Below, one piece after another: positions 11,250-22,149 of a stretch of 64,000 bases of DNA; position 1 is the first letter of the stretch, and every line of letters begins with the position of its first letter. The DNA lies in assembly GCA_963978905.1 (NCBI GenBank), contig OZ022257.1, positions 15,271,664 to 15,335,663 on the forward strand. The letters are read 5' to 3'. The translations under genes and the position numbers were made by a program. Below the pieces are notes generated by a model. The model made no database searches. It was given only the letters and a program-made list of their open reading frames with translations, and had not been told where the DNA came from. This stretch comes from Trichostrongylus colubriformis. Lineage: Eukaryota; Nematoda; Chromadorea; Rhabditida; Trichostrongylidae.

Positions 11250-12697
11250 AATTACTCACATGAAGATTTTGAAAATTGCTTGCCAGGATTAGTTGCCCGT
11301 GCTATGTCTGGTCTATGGAATGGTTACCCCTGAACATTAATCACCATTAAGAGGAGCTTATGTGGAACGCCCCGCCTGGAACGTTCATCACTAATGAAGA
11401 GGAACTCATGTTGCACTGATTAGAACATTATAATCAAGCCCATAACCATACAAGGGAATTCATGAGATTAACAAGATTGACACTGATATTGGCATCAAGG
11501 CACAAATATGCTTGTCAAAAGCAATGAGTTAGAGAAACCGAAAAGGGGCACATAAGTGCGCAGAGCAAAAGACATTACCCTTTACATATGTTCCCTTGGA
11601 TCCAGTTTACTCAGTCAAATGATGCATCAACTTTTGACTGGTTTCCGTTTCTCTTTGTGTGCTATGTATCTCCAGCATGTGTTCGCTGATGACAGTTGAA
11701 AGTTACAGGGTGGTTCATCGTCAAATAGGAATTACCTCTTTTATTCGCTTTCAAAACAGCTGATTTAGCTTCAGCTTAAGACATTCCAAGCTAAGCCAGG
11801 AAAGTCTTCGAAATTGCCAGCTAATTTCAATCCAACTTGATGCACATTTTCCAAGCGTTCCTGTTTCTTTGTATGGAAGAACGGTGCTTAACAGAGGAAT
11901 AGAAATCCGTCACAATAAGCAAAGGTTAATCTTTTCTTAAAGAGGACACTAACTGTCCCTAAGAAAGTCTTATTTCAGAAACTACGTATGATCATGTAGA
12001 TATCTGTACGTTTCGCTAACTTGTAAGTAAAGGCTGGCACGAGGAAACTAACAAAGCGGGTAATGTTTTCTGTGCTGAATATTCTCCCAGGCCCCTAAAA
12101 GATTACTGTGCTGCCAATGGACACGTGCGGATGACGCTATGTATACAAAAAAGAAACGGGAACCAGAGATAAATTGAGGAACCATCTGGCTGGCAAACAT
12201 ATGCGATTTGATTTCAATTTTGCTCGCAAACCCTGACCGTTCTTGAGTTTTGCTTGTGCCCCCAATGTATTCGAAAGCTTCTCAAATTGCTGGATCGTGA
12301 ACAAACAGCTCCCAATATAAAATAGAACATGGAGGGATGATTTCATTTTCCAAGCATTGAATTCGTATTGACATTATCATAACAACAAGGCTGCCATACT
12401 GTCACCTGTGGTCATCCGCAGACATTTAGTGAGCCACAAATCTCATGATTGTACTCGTGAAACGATTTCATATTAATATTTTTCGAAATACTTGAACTGC
12501 AATGGATTTGGTCAATCAAATGTGGGCAGCAGTGCGAACAGGTGAGTAACGTGGCGAAAAGATCGACGTCTTAAAATCAACGTGTATAAAAGGTAATATC
12601 TTTAAGTAGGTGCAATTACATGTACTTTTTTGCAATATCACTGTTTGCGATACTTTTCAGTAGACTTTATATTTGGAATCCCTCCGAATTAGGGGAA
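11250..12697. other. Unique spacer at centre of the large palindrome
   Basis: About 1.45 kb with no inverted counterpart. It lies between the divergent 5' ends of the two peptide-gene copies, so it could act as a shared bidirectional upstream region. I see no supported coding exon in it. Confidence 0.5.
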
Positions 12698-12802
12698 ACG
12701 CTCCTGTAACACACTGCGCATGTGGAAGTGCAAAATGCAGGAACCATTTATACAGCAGGCGCGCTATGTTCGTTGGATTGCAATACTGCACGTATCGAGC
12801 TT

Positions 12803-12811
12803 CATATAAGG
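12803..12811 (+). promoter_or_regulatory. TATA-like motif upstream of right-arm peptide gene
   Basis: CATATAAGG lies about 30 bp before the ATG at 12840. The same motif (CATATAAGC) precedes the left-arm copy. If used, the 5' leader would be very short, so it may instead be chance or a site within a longer leader. Confidence 0.3.
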
Positions 12812-12839
12812 AGGGCAGCAACGAAGCAGGCATCCAGTG

Positions 12840-13619
12840 ATGTGGCTCTTTTACTTCCTTAGCCTTGCCCTTGTTATCGGATTCTATAATGGAATGATCA
12901 ACGCGGTAAGTTGGCACCAGAATCAGGCCGGAGCATAGAGCCCAGAGACAACCGTTCCCTGTACCGCTGTAATAAGAAATTTCGAAACATGCTCGTAGGG
13001 GAATTCGTATATTGCACGCTTTCTATCGTAACAGTGCAATCGAATCAAGGCATGGCGCTATGAGGAGTTCCACATAAATAGGATATTCCTCTATTTTTAA
13101 ACTGCGAATTCACGCGGTACAGCAATTTTTTGTTAACGTTCATGCAGCTGGCCGGGGGCTTGGAAGCAGTGCTCTTTTGTAGTCATGCCTTAAAGTGAAA
13201 GGGAGTAATGGTAAAGGTAGAAGGGAAAAGTCGTTATCGCAAAAATATGAACCCAATTCAATGCGTTTTCATAGAAGGTCGGAAGAGTGCTCCGCAAGTG
13301 ATAAAGCCATATGTACTTGGATTATTTCGCTGAGATTTTACTACACATAGAGCTCCAATGGCTCCCAATGACCCAATATTCATGGATGATTCCCTTTAAA
13401 GAATAAATCGAACGTTAACAGGTCAGTTTTTAGGCGTCATATCCATTTGACTCTTTGAGGAGGGTGATGGAGAATTCGAAGAATTATATGGCGCGCCCGA
13501 GTTGGGTGCCGACCACGTCCCAAGGAAGTGTTCCTGAAGCGCCACAGAGTTTTTCGGAAGATGTGAGTTCTGAGGAAGGCACCTCGGTTGATGACAGCAA
13601 TGAAGGGACCCCTGTCTAA
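12840..13619 (+). CDS. Predicted secreted peptide, right-arm copy (two exons, 83 aa)
   Basis: Exon 1 is 12840-12905 and exon 2 is 13434-13619, joined in phase 0 across a 528-bp intron (GTAAGT...TTTTTAG). The predicted protein is identical to the left-arm copy: a 22-residue hydrophobic leader ending MINA, then about 61 residues with one dibasic RR, a serine/proline-rich centre and an acidic C-terminus. The exons differ from the other copy at GCC/GCT, ATC/ATT, TTT/TTC, GAA/GAG, GTG/GTA and CCT/CCC, all silent, whereas the introns differ at many positions with indels. This pattern argues for purifying selection or for gene conversion limited to exons. AATAAA lies 26 bp after the stop. The two copies are divergently transcribed, with ATGs 1.73 kb apart. 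No known family was recognised. Confidence 0.72.
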
Positions 13620-13645
13620 AGTGCTTCATATTTTGCTGCAAAATC

Positions 13646-13651
13646 AATAAA
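13646..13651 (+). terminator. Polyadenylation signal of right-arm peptide gene
   Basis: AATAAA 26 bp after the TAA stop at 13617-13619, within TTTTGCTGCAAAATC-type flank shared with the left arm. Confidence 0.65.
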
Positions 13652-14261
13652 TGTTTTTTATAAAGCGCGCTGCAGATATTGACATGCATGAGATGAGAGA
13701 ACATAGAATATGGATTCTCCTTGTGATCATCTACCTATACCCACGGAGGCGTTTCTCTTATTACTGCTATTTCTTTGGAAAGATTAGCATATTTCTGAAG
13801 AAGGAATCATGAATCACAGAAAATTTTAGCTGAATTTAAGGAGGAAATAATTCGTGGTATTATATCTCTATGATCTGTGGACACACTTCATGTTATACAG
13901 AGAGTAGGACCTCACCACTTGAAGGCAGAGGATGGGCTGTGTGATACGGCATTGGAGCGCCAATAAAAAGCGATCACCGTAGTGAAAGAATCAAATGAAA
14001 CCGTGGAATGTCCGTTGTTTTCCACCCACGAAAACATCACGTCCAACACCTTGCAACGTCGAAGTCAGTGATGCCCTATAATTGCAGTGAAAAGCTTGTG
14101 TGCCCAGCATACAGATGACGTTGTGGAAGCAATATTAGCCTTCTCATTTTTAAAGGCAGACATCGAATAAAATACGCGTGGCTATGAATGCTCTCAGTGG
14201 AGCTTCAGCAGCTCTTGATGGCGTTGAAGGATGCAAGATGTTTGCACACAAGCAGTCACCC

Positions 14262-14600
14262 TGTTAAGCTGCCACATCTATCAAAAGGTTCCGTAAGCTC
14301 GCCGAACATCGTTATGATTCTGGCACAGTCCGAAGATTTGCAGCATGTTATAATCGAAATTTTGGCACATTCATTGTGGATGCACAAGTCCTGATTAGCC
14401 AACTCACGTTCACTTCTCCTGCTCAAATTGAACTCCGCAGCTTACGAAAGGTATGCTAACTACGCGCTGCTGAAGTCACAAGAGAATACCCAATTCGGGG
14501 CCGTTTCCACTTTAGCGGAGTTGTTCAAGAAACGGAAATCTCTGTTCAACGGCCGCTGTGCCTGCATGAAGCTAATCAGGGACCTGAGTAACGACCTTCA
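14262..14600 (+). pseudogene. Decayed coding region shared by both arms
   Basis: One frame reads KRFRKLAEHRYDSGTVRRFA and onward to TSPAQIELRSLRKVC, then stops. The next frame continues ANYALLKSQENTQFGAVSTL and onward to CACMKLIRDLSND. The left arm (about 8600-8960, minus strand) has similar peptide strings (AEHRYDSNTVPRFAACY, then RCACMKLIKDPSNDF) broken by different frameshifts and stops. It looks like a relic of a real protein-coding segment, or an intron may separate the two frames. The family was not recognised. Confidence 0.35.
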
Positions 14601-14876
14601 ACGCTGGAGCGGTCAACCACGAATCTCCCAAATATCAGCTGCCCGAATGTCATGTCAACCAGCTCAAATGTTCCATTTTCTTCTATTATATAAACGCTTA
14701 TTTTGTGTGTCCGTTTCCGGTCTGCATGTCTGTCTGTCTGTAATTGAGTAATTGGGATAGGAAACGATAGAAGAAATCTAGCGCTCAAAGTGTGGAGGAG
14801 TGATTGGTACTTTACCATCCATCTAATGCCATGTATGAGCACCTACTCACTACACTCGCAGCCATTCCGTGATGTA

Positions 14877-15431
14877 TTAGGTTGTCCCAAAAGTCTTGCA
14901 AGATCTTTTCGATCATCCATCGCGACAGCACCTTCCGGTAACCGGGCTCGTGGAGGCGACGGTTTACGGTTATGGGTGCTTGTCCATTCCTGTCCGCCAG
15001 CTCGCGCATGGTGGTTTCAGGATCGGCGCGAACGGTGGAGAGCAACGTCTCGTTGTCGAATGCGTGTGGGCGTCCCATGCGTGGCTTGTCTTCCATGTCA
15101 ATCTCGCCGTTGCTGAAGCTGATGAGCCAGCGGCGCACGATCACGTAGCTCACACATCCCTTGCCCAATGCAGCGTTGATGGAGCTGCAAGCTTCCGTCG
15201 CTTTGCTGCCTCAAGAAAACTCATACATAGTAAATGACACCCCGTGTTGGGTGGGTATCGACTACAGGCCTTGTAGTTCTCTCCACGGAATCTGGTGGGT
15301 CAATATATATTTTTCTAGAAAGCTTAGAGAACGTTCTGCCAAATTCCTAAACCGCCTAGACCTGCCTCGAAGTAAACAAGAGTTACTGATTTTTTTTGGA
15401 AAAATCCTGCAAGATTTTTGGGACAACCTAA
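14877..15431 (-). mobile_element. Internally deleted mariner element (555 bp)
   Basis: The terminal repeats TTAGGTTGTCCCAAAAGTCT at 14877 and the complement ending ACCTAA at 15431 are each bordered by TA (14875-14876 and 15432-15433). The interior holds only the N-terminal part of a mariner transposase on the minus strand, joined directly to the far terminal repeat, so the catalytic half has been deleted. It could only be moved by a transposase supplied from elsewhere. A stub of the same insertion remains in the left arm at 8287-8352. Confidence 0.85.
14905..15228 (-). pseudogene. Mariner transposase N-terminus (truncated, one in-frame stop)
   Basis: The reading begins MYEFS, meets a TGA stop, then continues GSKATEACSSINAALGKGCV, VRRWLISFSNGEIDMEDKPR and MGRP. 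This is the helix-turn-helix and GRP linker region typical of mariner transposases (FRSGDFDLEDKPRSGRP-like). The second helical domain (TMRELADRNGQAPITVNRRL) follows, and the sequence then runs straight into the terminal repeat. The DDD catalytic domain is absent, so the protein cannot be active. Roughly 100 of about 340 family residues remain. Confidence 0.8.
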
Positions 15432-15942
15432 TACATTCATCGTACTAATCGTCAGCGCAGTAGTATGCTGCGTAGATACAAATCCTTAGAGGATCATCAC
15501 ATAACCACATCGTTAAAATAACAATACGGTGGGTTGGAACGGGTAACACTGTTGCAACTGAATGAATGGAAACAACTAACAATGATTGCAAGATTTCCAA
15601 CAAGTCACAGCCAGCTACATACGTATTCCTCAGACTGTAAAATGACCGTTGGCAGGCTATCTTGTGCATAGCCCCCTCCTCAGTAGCGCCACTGTGAGGC
15701 ACGGTACATCATCGTAGCTTAGGCTTGTATGGTTCACAGTTCAATAATGGTTATTGCCGCCATACGTTGATTATGCTTTATGAAGTGAAGAATGGTCTCA
15801 GAAGTACAGTCCAGTCACTTACAGAAGAATCTTAGTTGCTCATATATCCGACAAGGAGAGGATTACAGGTCGAGGTGATCATTTGCAAGGTTTTAGATCT
15901 CAGTGTACGTACTTTTGAGCGCTGATTTGAAATTAGTTTCTA

Positions 15943-16830
15943 AATCTGCAGAACGATTCTTTGAGCGGAGTTATGGAGGTTTTTCTGAATGCACCGCTTT
16001 CACATGTCCATATAAGCGTGTTCTTGCCCCCTCGCATATAAATGCAGGAAAAATTCATGATTTACCCGCAGCACATACCACAGAGGTAGAAGTGGCGATT
16101 TGAAGTGGTCATCTGCAAAAAGACACATAAAGGTGTGATCATGGATGGGATCCTCATTGAAGCACTTTTTTGCTTTTTAGAAGGCTATATCATTTATGTA
16201 TGGTATAAAGTCCCTAAAAGTGACACTAATTGTTGTATTCCGCTTGCTGCAATATCCCTGTCTGCATGATTGTTGAGAACTCGGTGATCCAACTTGTTTG
16301 TATGAGTGACTCCCGTAACACACGAATCGGGCGTGGAGTGATTATTATTTATATTTGTGCTCAAAGGGTCTAATTCCCCTCGGTGACAGTTTCAGCAAAG
16401 CGCGTTTTTGGCCTAACTTCGGAAAATTGGGGCTGTACATGTGGTAAGTAACGAAAATTTCCTACAATACCATTAACCACAACCAAGATAACGAATCTAC
16501 TACAGCTGCCTTCACACTAAATGTGCGTCGCAAACGTCAAATGAAGGCATTTGCTCGCCAAGTATCAACGACTCCTCTTTGTTCAATGTGTTGCCATCCA
16601 AAGCTCATAGATTTTCCCGAACTCTGGTCAAACTCTCAAATCGACTGAAAATTGGTTCTATAGCATGATTTGATTCTTCGAACACGAAAGTCTAATTAGG
16701 TTGTGCGCGACACTGCCTGGCTCGCGCGCTGCTTGCCGAACTTACCACTCATTAATATTATCTATACACAGAAGGCCCGATAACTCCATTCGGAAAATAG
16801 TTCGGCCGATTTTTAACACTTATTTGAAGC
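15943..16830. repeat. Diverged half-copy of the 61-62.9 kb palindromic family
   Basis: Words in the same order as the palindrome at 60929-62873 can be followed: CGATTCT..GAGCGGAGTTATGGAGG near 15953, GTTTTTGGCC.AACTTCGGAAAA near 16404, CAACGACTCCTCTTTGTTCAA near 16566, and GGCTCGCGCGCTGC near 16720. Similarity is patchy. No coding function is supported; the 94-codon frame at 16701-16985 lies within the repeat. Confidence 0.5.
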
Positions 16831-16984
16831 AGCGTCCCAAACCGAGACTAGTGTGTGTTTTATCGCAAATGGTTCCTCCGACCTTGTATCCTCTCCTGTT
16901 GTTGGGGTCCGTCATCCAAAAGCGTCAGCTGCCAGCCGTTATGCCATTCCCACTGCTCGCTTTTCGAGAGGAATTTTCTAAATA

Positions 16985-17601
16985 GGCTTCACAAGACCCT
17001 AGCTTCCATGTGACTGACTTCTTCCAGGGATTTCTCAATATCCACATTAACCCTAATGCTGTCTTTAACAAACTATCAAGCGCAAGTAACGGAGTTTTTG
17101 CAAACTCGACGTAGAATGACGGGCAATGCGAATCAGTCAGAGCCCGCTTACACCATAAAGTGTGTGCCGTAGGACACTCGAACTGGGCCGCTCAGGTCGC
17201 GGCGATCAGCAAGCAGGGCTAAGTCTAGAGAAGAAGTAATTTCATGGAAACTGAAAAAATGAGAATTCGCCGGTCATCGTTCGCGACACCACCTAAATTT
17301 ACCGATGTTTCCCTAAAATGGAAGGGTTGCAAATTGATCATAGCATTGCTACCAAGTTCTAGGCATGATTAACGGTACCCCCTCAATCTTGAAAGATCTC
17401 TTTCGCTCCAGAAATTACTCAGAAAGATTGTGGTCGGCGACGAATGGTACAGGGGCACTCTTAAACCTAAAATACAATCCCCTGAAGAATTCTCAAGTCA
17501 GCGGGAACACCGAGTGCGCTGTAACGCACTTCCGCGGCGCGATTCAAGCGTGTCGCCCATCAGGAGAAAGCGGAGTTGGCCTTTGCTCAGCGTAATGTGT
17601 A
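16985..17601. other. Intergenic, nothing recognised
   Basis: No supported exon or repeat boundary. Short frames at 17365-17615 overlap each other and lack splice context. Confidence 0.35.
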
Positions 17602-18141
17602 AATCCGAAGTGTAATTCTTCATGCCTCAAACTCGATAGGTTTCAGTGGTAATGGCACGTCTTGGTTCTTGGAAACGAAAGACTTTGGGAACTCGACGAG
17701 AGCGGAATGTTCAAGAACACCACCCAATATAAATCCCTTCAGGTAAGAGTGAACGGACCATTGCAAGTTTGTGAACTGAGTGAAAATCTCAGATTTTGCC
17801 GAGCTGAGGTGACACCCTCATGTTCACTTGGAAAAACCTTCCGATTCTGCCCACGCCAAAGGCTGTTACAGTCCATTTAGGAGCGCTTCATAGGGCGTGG
17901 CCTACGGACTTGGATGAGGTGTATTGACTCTCTCACCCGGCCACACACTCTCACTCTCGCCACTCTCCCAAGTCCGTAGACCACGCTCCATCAGGCGCTC
18001 CGAGATGACTGTACATGGCCTCGTGATATTGTGAAAGTGTTCTTGAATTTGGGGATGGAAATACCTCGTTAGAACCTACCGAAGTTTTTATAGTAGAGTT
18101 AAAAGTGAAGAAGAAAAAATTACTCTTTTTGGCATCCCCTG
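17602..18141. mobile_element. MITE family M1, 5'-truncated copy 3
   Basis: Homology to the 3972-4708 and 24687-25478 copies starts near 17602 (ATCCGAAGTGTAATTCTTCA) and runs to the right terminus TTTTTGGCATCCCCTG at 18141, followed by TA. The left terminal repeat is missing. A separate short palindrome (17881-18002) interrupts it. Confidence 0.65.
17881..18002. repeat. Small palindrome inserted in the truncated M1 copy
   Basis: GGAGCGCTTCATAGGGCGTG followed by GCCTACGGACTTGG on the left is matched by CCAAGTCCGTAGACCACGCT and CAGGCGCTCC on the right. The corresponding position in the 3972-4708 copy lacks it, which indicates a later insertion. Confidence 0.6.
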
Positions 18142-19180
18142 TATATCAAGAGCTAAGTAAATACTAGGTGTTCATCAACCCTTCCCTGGATGCGGCACGC
18201 AGCTGACTTCCTTCTGAATCGTAGTCACTCCTACTACGAAGTCTACGTCCACAATAGTTAGGGCTAGCTAGTATACAGCTCGGTTCTTTTATCCTTGCAA
18301 ACAATGGTGTACAGGCAGTCATCAGAAATTAGACACTGTTGATTTGGGAGGGATTTGCCAGAATAAACTCTAGGGTGAAGATGGTGTAGAAAAGAGGCGC
18401 CGTATGGACACTGCGTCAGGCGAATAGCATACAGTGCCATTACAAGCCTAAATAAATGTGGAATGAATTGTGTATCTGGAAATGAGTTTGATCAGTTGCC
18501 ATATTTTTCTGAGTGTACGATACATTAGGTAGCTCGGGATGTTCGTGCGGTTCCAAATGTTCAATATTTCCTGTGCCGCTTTCCGCTCTTTTTGAAAGCA
18601 CATTCCACGATAACGAGGTAGGTTGACCTAATCTCTTAGGCCACTTTCGTGCCGCGGGGGTGTGCCATCGAGGCGCTTTACCTGCTCGAATACACTCCGA
18701 CCAAACCTACTTGAACTACACTCCCGCAAAGGCGTAACTCAACTTGTCAGGTTAGGTCATCGTGAAAAGGCCTTCAAAATGAATACGGTTTATGCCCCAA
18801 AATGAATTTCAAACTTTTTTAATGTCTTTAAGAAAGTGTACGAACGTGAGCTCCACATTATGTTCTGCACATCCCTTTTTCCCGGCACATAGGATCCGTT
18901 TCTTACCCGCATCGACATATGATGAGAACCGGATTCTGTAGGAGAATCGACGACGACCTGCGCAGTGGTTGGGCTAATGTCAAGCTCGTAGCGATGAGCC
19001 TCGTCAGCACGGCGGAGGTATGTATGGTGATCTCCGCCTGCTTTAATCTACCAGAGCCTCATGGTTCTGGACGGAGCTCATACGACTGCAAAGTACTGTG
19101 AGGAATGGTGCACAGAAATTCCATGATTCCTACTCCACTCGAAATCATTATCCCTATCCCTACTATAAATAAAACACTTC
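18142..19180. other. Intergenic, nothing recognised
   Basis: No supported gene. A 60-codon frame at 18919-19101 has no family resemblance or splice context. Confidence 0.35.
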
Positions 19181-20700
19181 GCCCTCCGTCCGTCCCTTTG
19201 TCCATCCGTCTGCCACGAAATTAGGTATCATATGAAAAACGACCTATGGAGATGGGGACAAGTGTGGCATGGCTAGGGTATGGGATAGGAACTTAGGACC
19301 ACACATGTAATAAGTTAAGCTCCACCCGCGGTGGGCGGGGCGGGTCCTGGAATGCTCCGTTTTCAGACCGAAAAGTGTAATTGGATTCCAGTATGACCCA
19401 AACGTGATGGAAATCTGGATAAGGTCAGGAATTAGTTCTTCAAAGTCATGAATGAGGCGTGAGCACAGTGGCCGGAGCATTTGTAGTGGTGGACGGAGCT
19501 TGATCGTCACATGAAAAATGGCCTGGGGAGATAGAGACAAGTTTGGCATGGGTAGGGCATGGGGCAAGAAGTAAGGAGCACCCATACACCAAGTTGAGCT
19601 ACTCTCACGGTGAGCGGAGCGCGCACTGAAATACTCTGTTCTTATGAAAAGAGCAATTTCGATCGACCTACTAACGCACATGGTGTTTTGCGAACAGTAA
19701 TGTGCGCCAGCCAATTATGCATGAAACGCTTCGTCTGTTTGCCCGACAGTCTGTCCCTAAGTCCGTCTGTCACGAAGCTAGAAATTACATGAGAAACAAG
19801 CTGTGGAGATGGGTTCGAGTTAGCGATGGGTAGGGCATGGGACAAGAAGTAAGGAGCACAGATGACTCAGGCTTAGCTCCACCCACGGCGGACTCGATTT
19901 TCAGAACGAAAATTGCTAACTAGGTTCTCCAACGTGATGGAACCCCAACGAGATGAAAATATGGGTTAAGGCCAGCTGTGAGGTTTTGAAAGCCATGAAA
20001 GAAGCCAGGACGCAATGGGCGGAGTGCACCCCGAATGGGCGGTCCTAATGACAAAGCTCCACAACTCGGCCCAACGCGAGGAATTCAGTAAAGATATTTG
20101 TAGGGATGACCAACGTCGAAGCTATATCATGAGCAGACTTGAAATGAGCGGTAACCCGCGCAGCGGGCGGAGCATGTGTGGTGCTCACTGTAAAAGTTGC
20201 AGCTTATTCCGAAATGAATGAGAGACAGGAGAGAAAAGGAGGTGATGTGGGCAAACCTTTTCGCGGAGCTTGGGTACATGAAAAACAACCAGTGGAGATG
20301 GGGACAAGTTTGAGATGGTTTGGGTAGGGCTCGGGACAAGACGTTGAGGATAAGCTCACACATAAACCAAGCCAAGCTCCGTCCACTGCGGCGGAGGGTG
20401 CACTGATACGTTCGCCTCTCAGAACGAAAACTGTTCCCTCGCTTTATAAATGGTCCAAACATAGTGAAAAGATGGATTAAAGTCAGCCATGAATTTCTAT
20501 TGCCATGAAAGAGGCCTGCGCATAATGGACGGAGCGCTCCCCGAATTGGTGGTCAGTACAACAAAAATTCATAACTCGGTTCCATCGCAGTCTAGTGACT
20601 AGAAAAAAATCGGCAAAAATGACCACAGCCCAAGTTATCTCGAACATACTTAAAATTAGCGGATACCCTCCCACAACGGCTAGAGCATGCATACTTCGAA
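19180..20700. repeat. Diverged tandem array, unit about 277 bp
   Basis: The motif GGAGATGGGGACAAG (with variants), followed by GGCATGGGTAGGGCATGGGA, recurs at about 19249, 19526, 19803 and 20291. Spacings are 277, 277 and 488 bp. Between them, AAGCTCCACCC.CGG and a GGAGCATGTGT-like word also recur. Units have diverged heavily. A subsequence at about 19640-19720 (CGATCGACCTA and GTGCGCCAGCCA) reappears at 21355-21415. The long minus-strand frame at 19244-19714 is a product of the repeat. Confidence 0.6.
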
Positions 20701-22140
20701 AAGTACTAGCAGCAGAAATTGCAAGTCGATTCTAAAAGGACCGGGGGAAAGTAGGATGGTCAGTATGGGCTAGGGCTATCTAAGGGAGACAAAACTCCAC
20801 GGTAGGAGGGGCCTTTGCGAGGGTGGAAAAAGCACTAGCCAGAAATTCTGGTTCGTAATGGGGTTCCGGGAAGATCTGGAGTGAGGGGAGAAGAAAAAAG
20901 TGAAAGGCAAGTACAGCCAGGGGAGCCCGTGAGGATGCGGGCAGGGCCAGAATTGAAAATGCGCAAAACGATTTGAGATAGTGTGGAAACTGGCAGACTA
21001 CCATATTATATCAAAAAAAATAGTATATTATATTATATAATAGTAATGTGAGGGAAGGGAAAACGCTCATCGAACCACACCAATAGGTGACCAAAATTGC
21101 ACAGGGAATATTTTTATAGATGCAATGTCGATTAGTAATGATCGAAATTATTAGTTTGTGTTAAAGGCCGACTTACAACAACGGATGAATAATGCCGCAG
21201 GGATGATACTAGCCATCGATCGATATCGATCAAACTCATCCACTTCAGTTAGGGGGGGGGGGTATGAGTGATAGGTCACTCTTCTCTTTAGGACGTCGTT
21301 TGTGATGTGCGTTAGCAATGTGATGTGGTGATGTTGCTGAGTAGAGTTCATAGAGAAATCAATTCCGATCGACCTAACACCCATGGTGTTACGCGTACAG
21401 TAGTGTGCGCCAGCCATCCGGTACTGAATACAGCACCAAACAGTAATACAAAATGAACTAAAAATTTCATTTACTCTAACCCGAAAATCAATATTTGGAG
21501 GAAGTGCTACTCATTTGAATACCCATCAAACCATCTATCAAAAGTTTTTGGAGGGAATAAAGCGCTCTTGAAAGTTTCGCGCCCAGTGTTGATTTGCTTC
21601 TCACTCTGCATCTTCAATTACGTGTCTGCCCCCCCCCCCCCTTTATTCCAGAGTTCTCTAGGACCCTCCTGCACGTACGGCACTGTACGTCGGGCGTTAC
21701 ATTGAGGAGCCTTTGAGGAGGATCTCTGATAGATTTCTGCTTTTTTTTTTTTGCTTGAAGCTTTGTATGTGGCTCCTAGTATGCAAAGACAACATAATTA
21801 TATGGGTAAAAGATTAACAAAAATCTGTGGGTGATCCTTCTGAAATCGACCACTTCGTCTTCTCGTTTATACGGTTTCGCTTGTAGTAGATTCAACATCA
21901 TGATTATTATTTGAAAAATTAATCAGAATTATTGAGCCACCCGAAACCGACGGATGTTTTGAGAACACTGAGGCTTATTGTTAGTGGTGTAACTTGAGAT
22001 CCTGTTTATTCATATTGCTTCGCCTTGCTTCAGTCCCCTCAAGACACAAATATCCACAATCCACTAGAAAACAGTTCTGTGACGGCGCTATCGGTTGTTG
22101 GAACCATGTTGGTGCTGGCATCATCTGAAGCGCGTTCAAA
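20700..22140. other. Intergenic with homopolymer runs
   Basis: An AT-rich patch lies near 21010-21040, a G run near 21250 and a C run near 21630. No supported gene. Confidence 0.35.
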
Positions 22141-22149
22141 TACGGACTT

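Larger units (their letters stand above)
7787..15935. repeat. 8.15-kb imperfect inverted duplication (palindrome)
   Basis: The left arm (about 7787-11249) and right arm (about 12698-15935) are reverse complements over most of their length, with substitutions and indels, around a non-matching spacer of about 1.45 kb. Landmarks pair in mirror order: 8017-8230 with 15445-15710; 8353-8981 with 14230-14876; 9770-10330 with 13620-14160; gene exons 10334-11110 with 12840-13619. Differences between the arms are a 555-bp mariner in the right arm (only a stub at about 8287-8352 in the left), and an expanded minisatellite plus LTR in the left. The duplication is therefore old, not a perfect assembly fold-back. 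Confidence 0.85.

Noticed and set aside
11033..11263. 76-codon plus-strand ORF, mirrored at 12657-12917
   Set aside because: It is antisense to exon 1 of the peptide gene and its promoter; same reasoning as above.
19244..19714. 156-codon minus-strand ORF
   Set aside because: It spans tandem repeat units and repeats its own peptide motifs because of the array.
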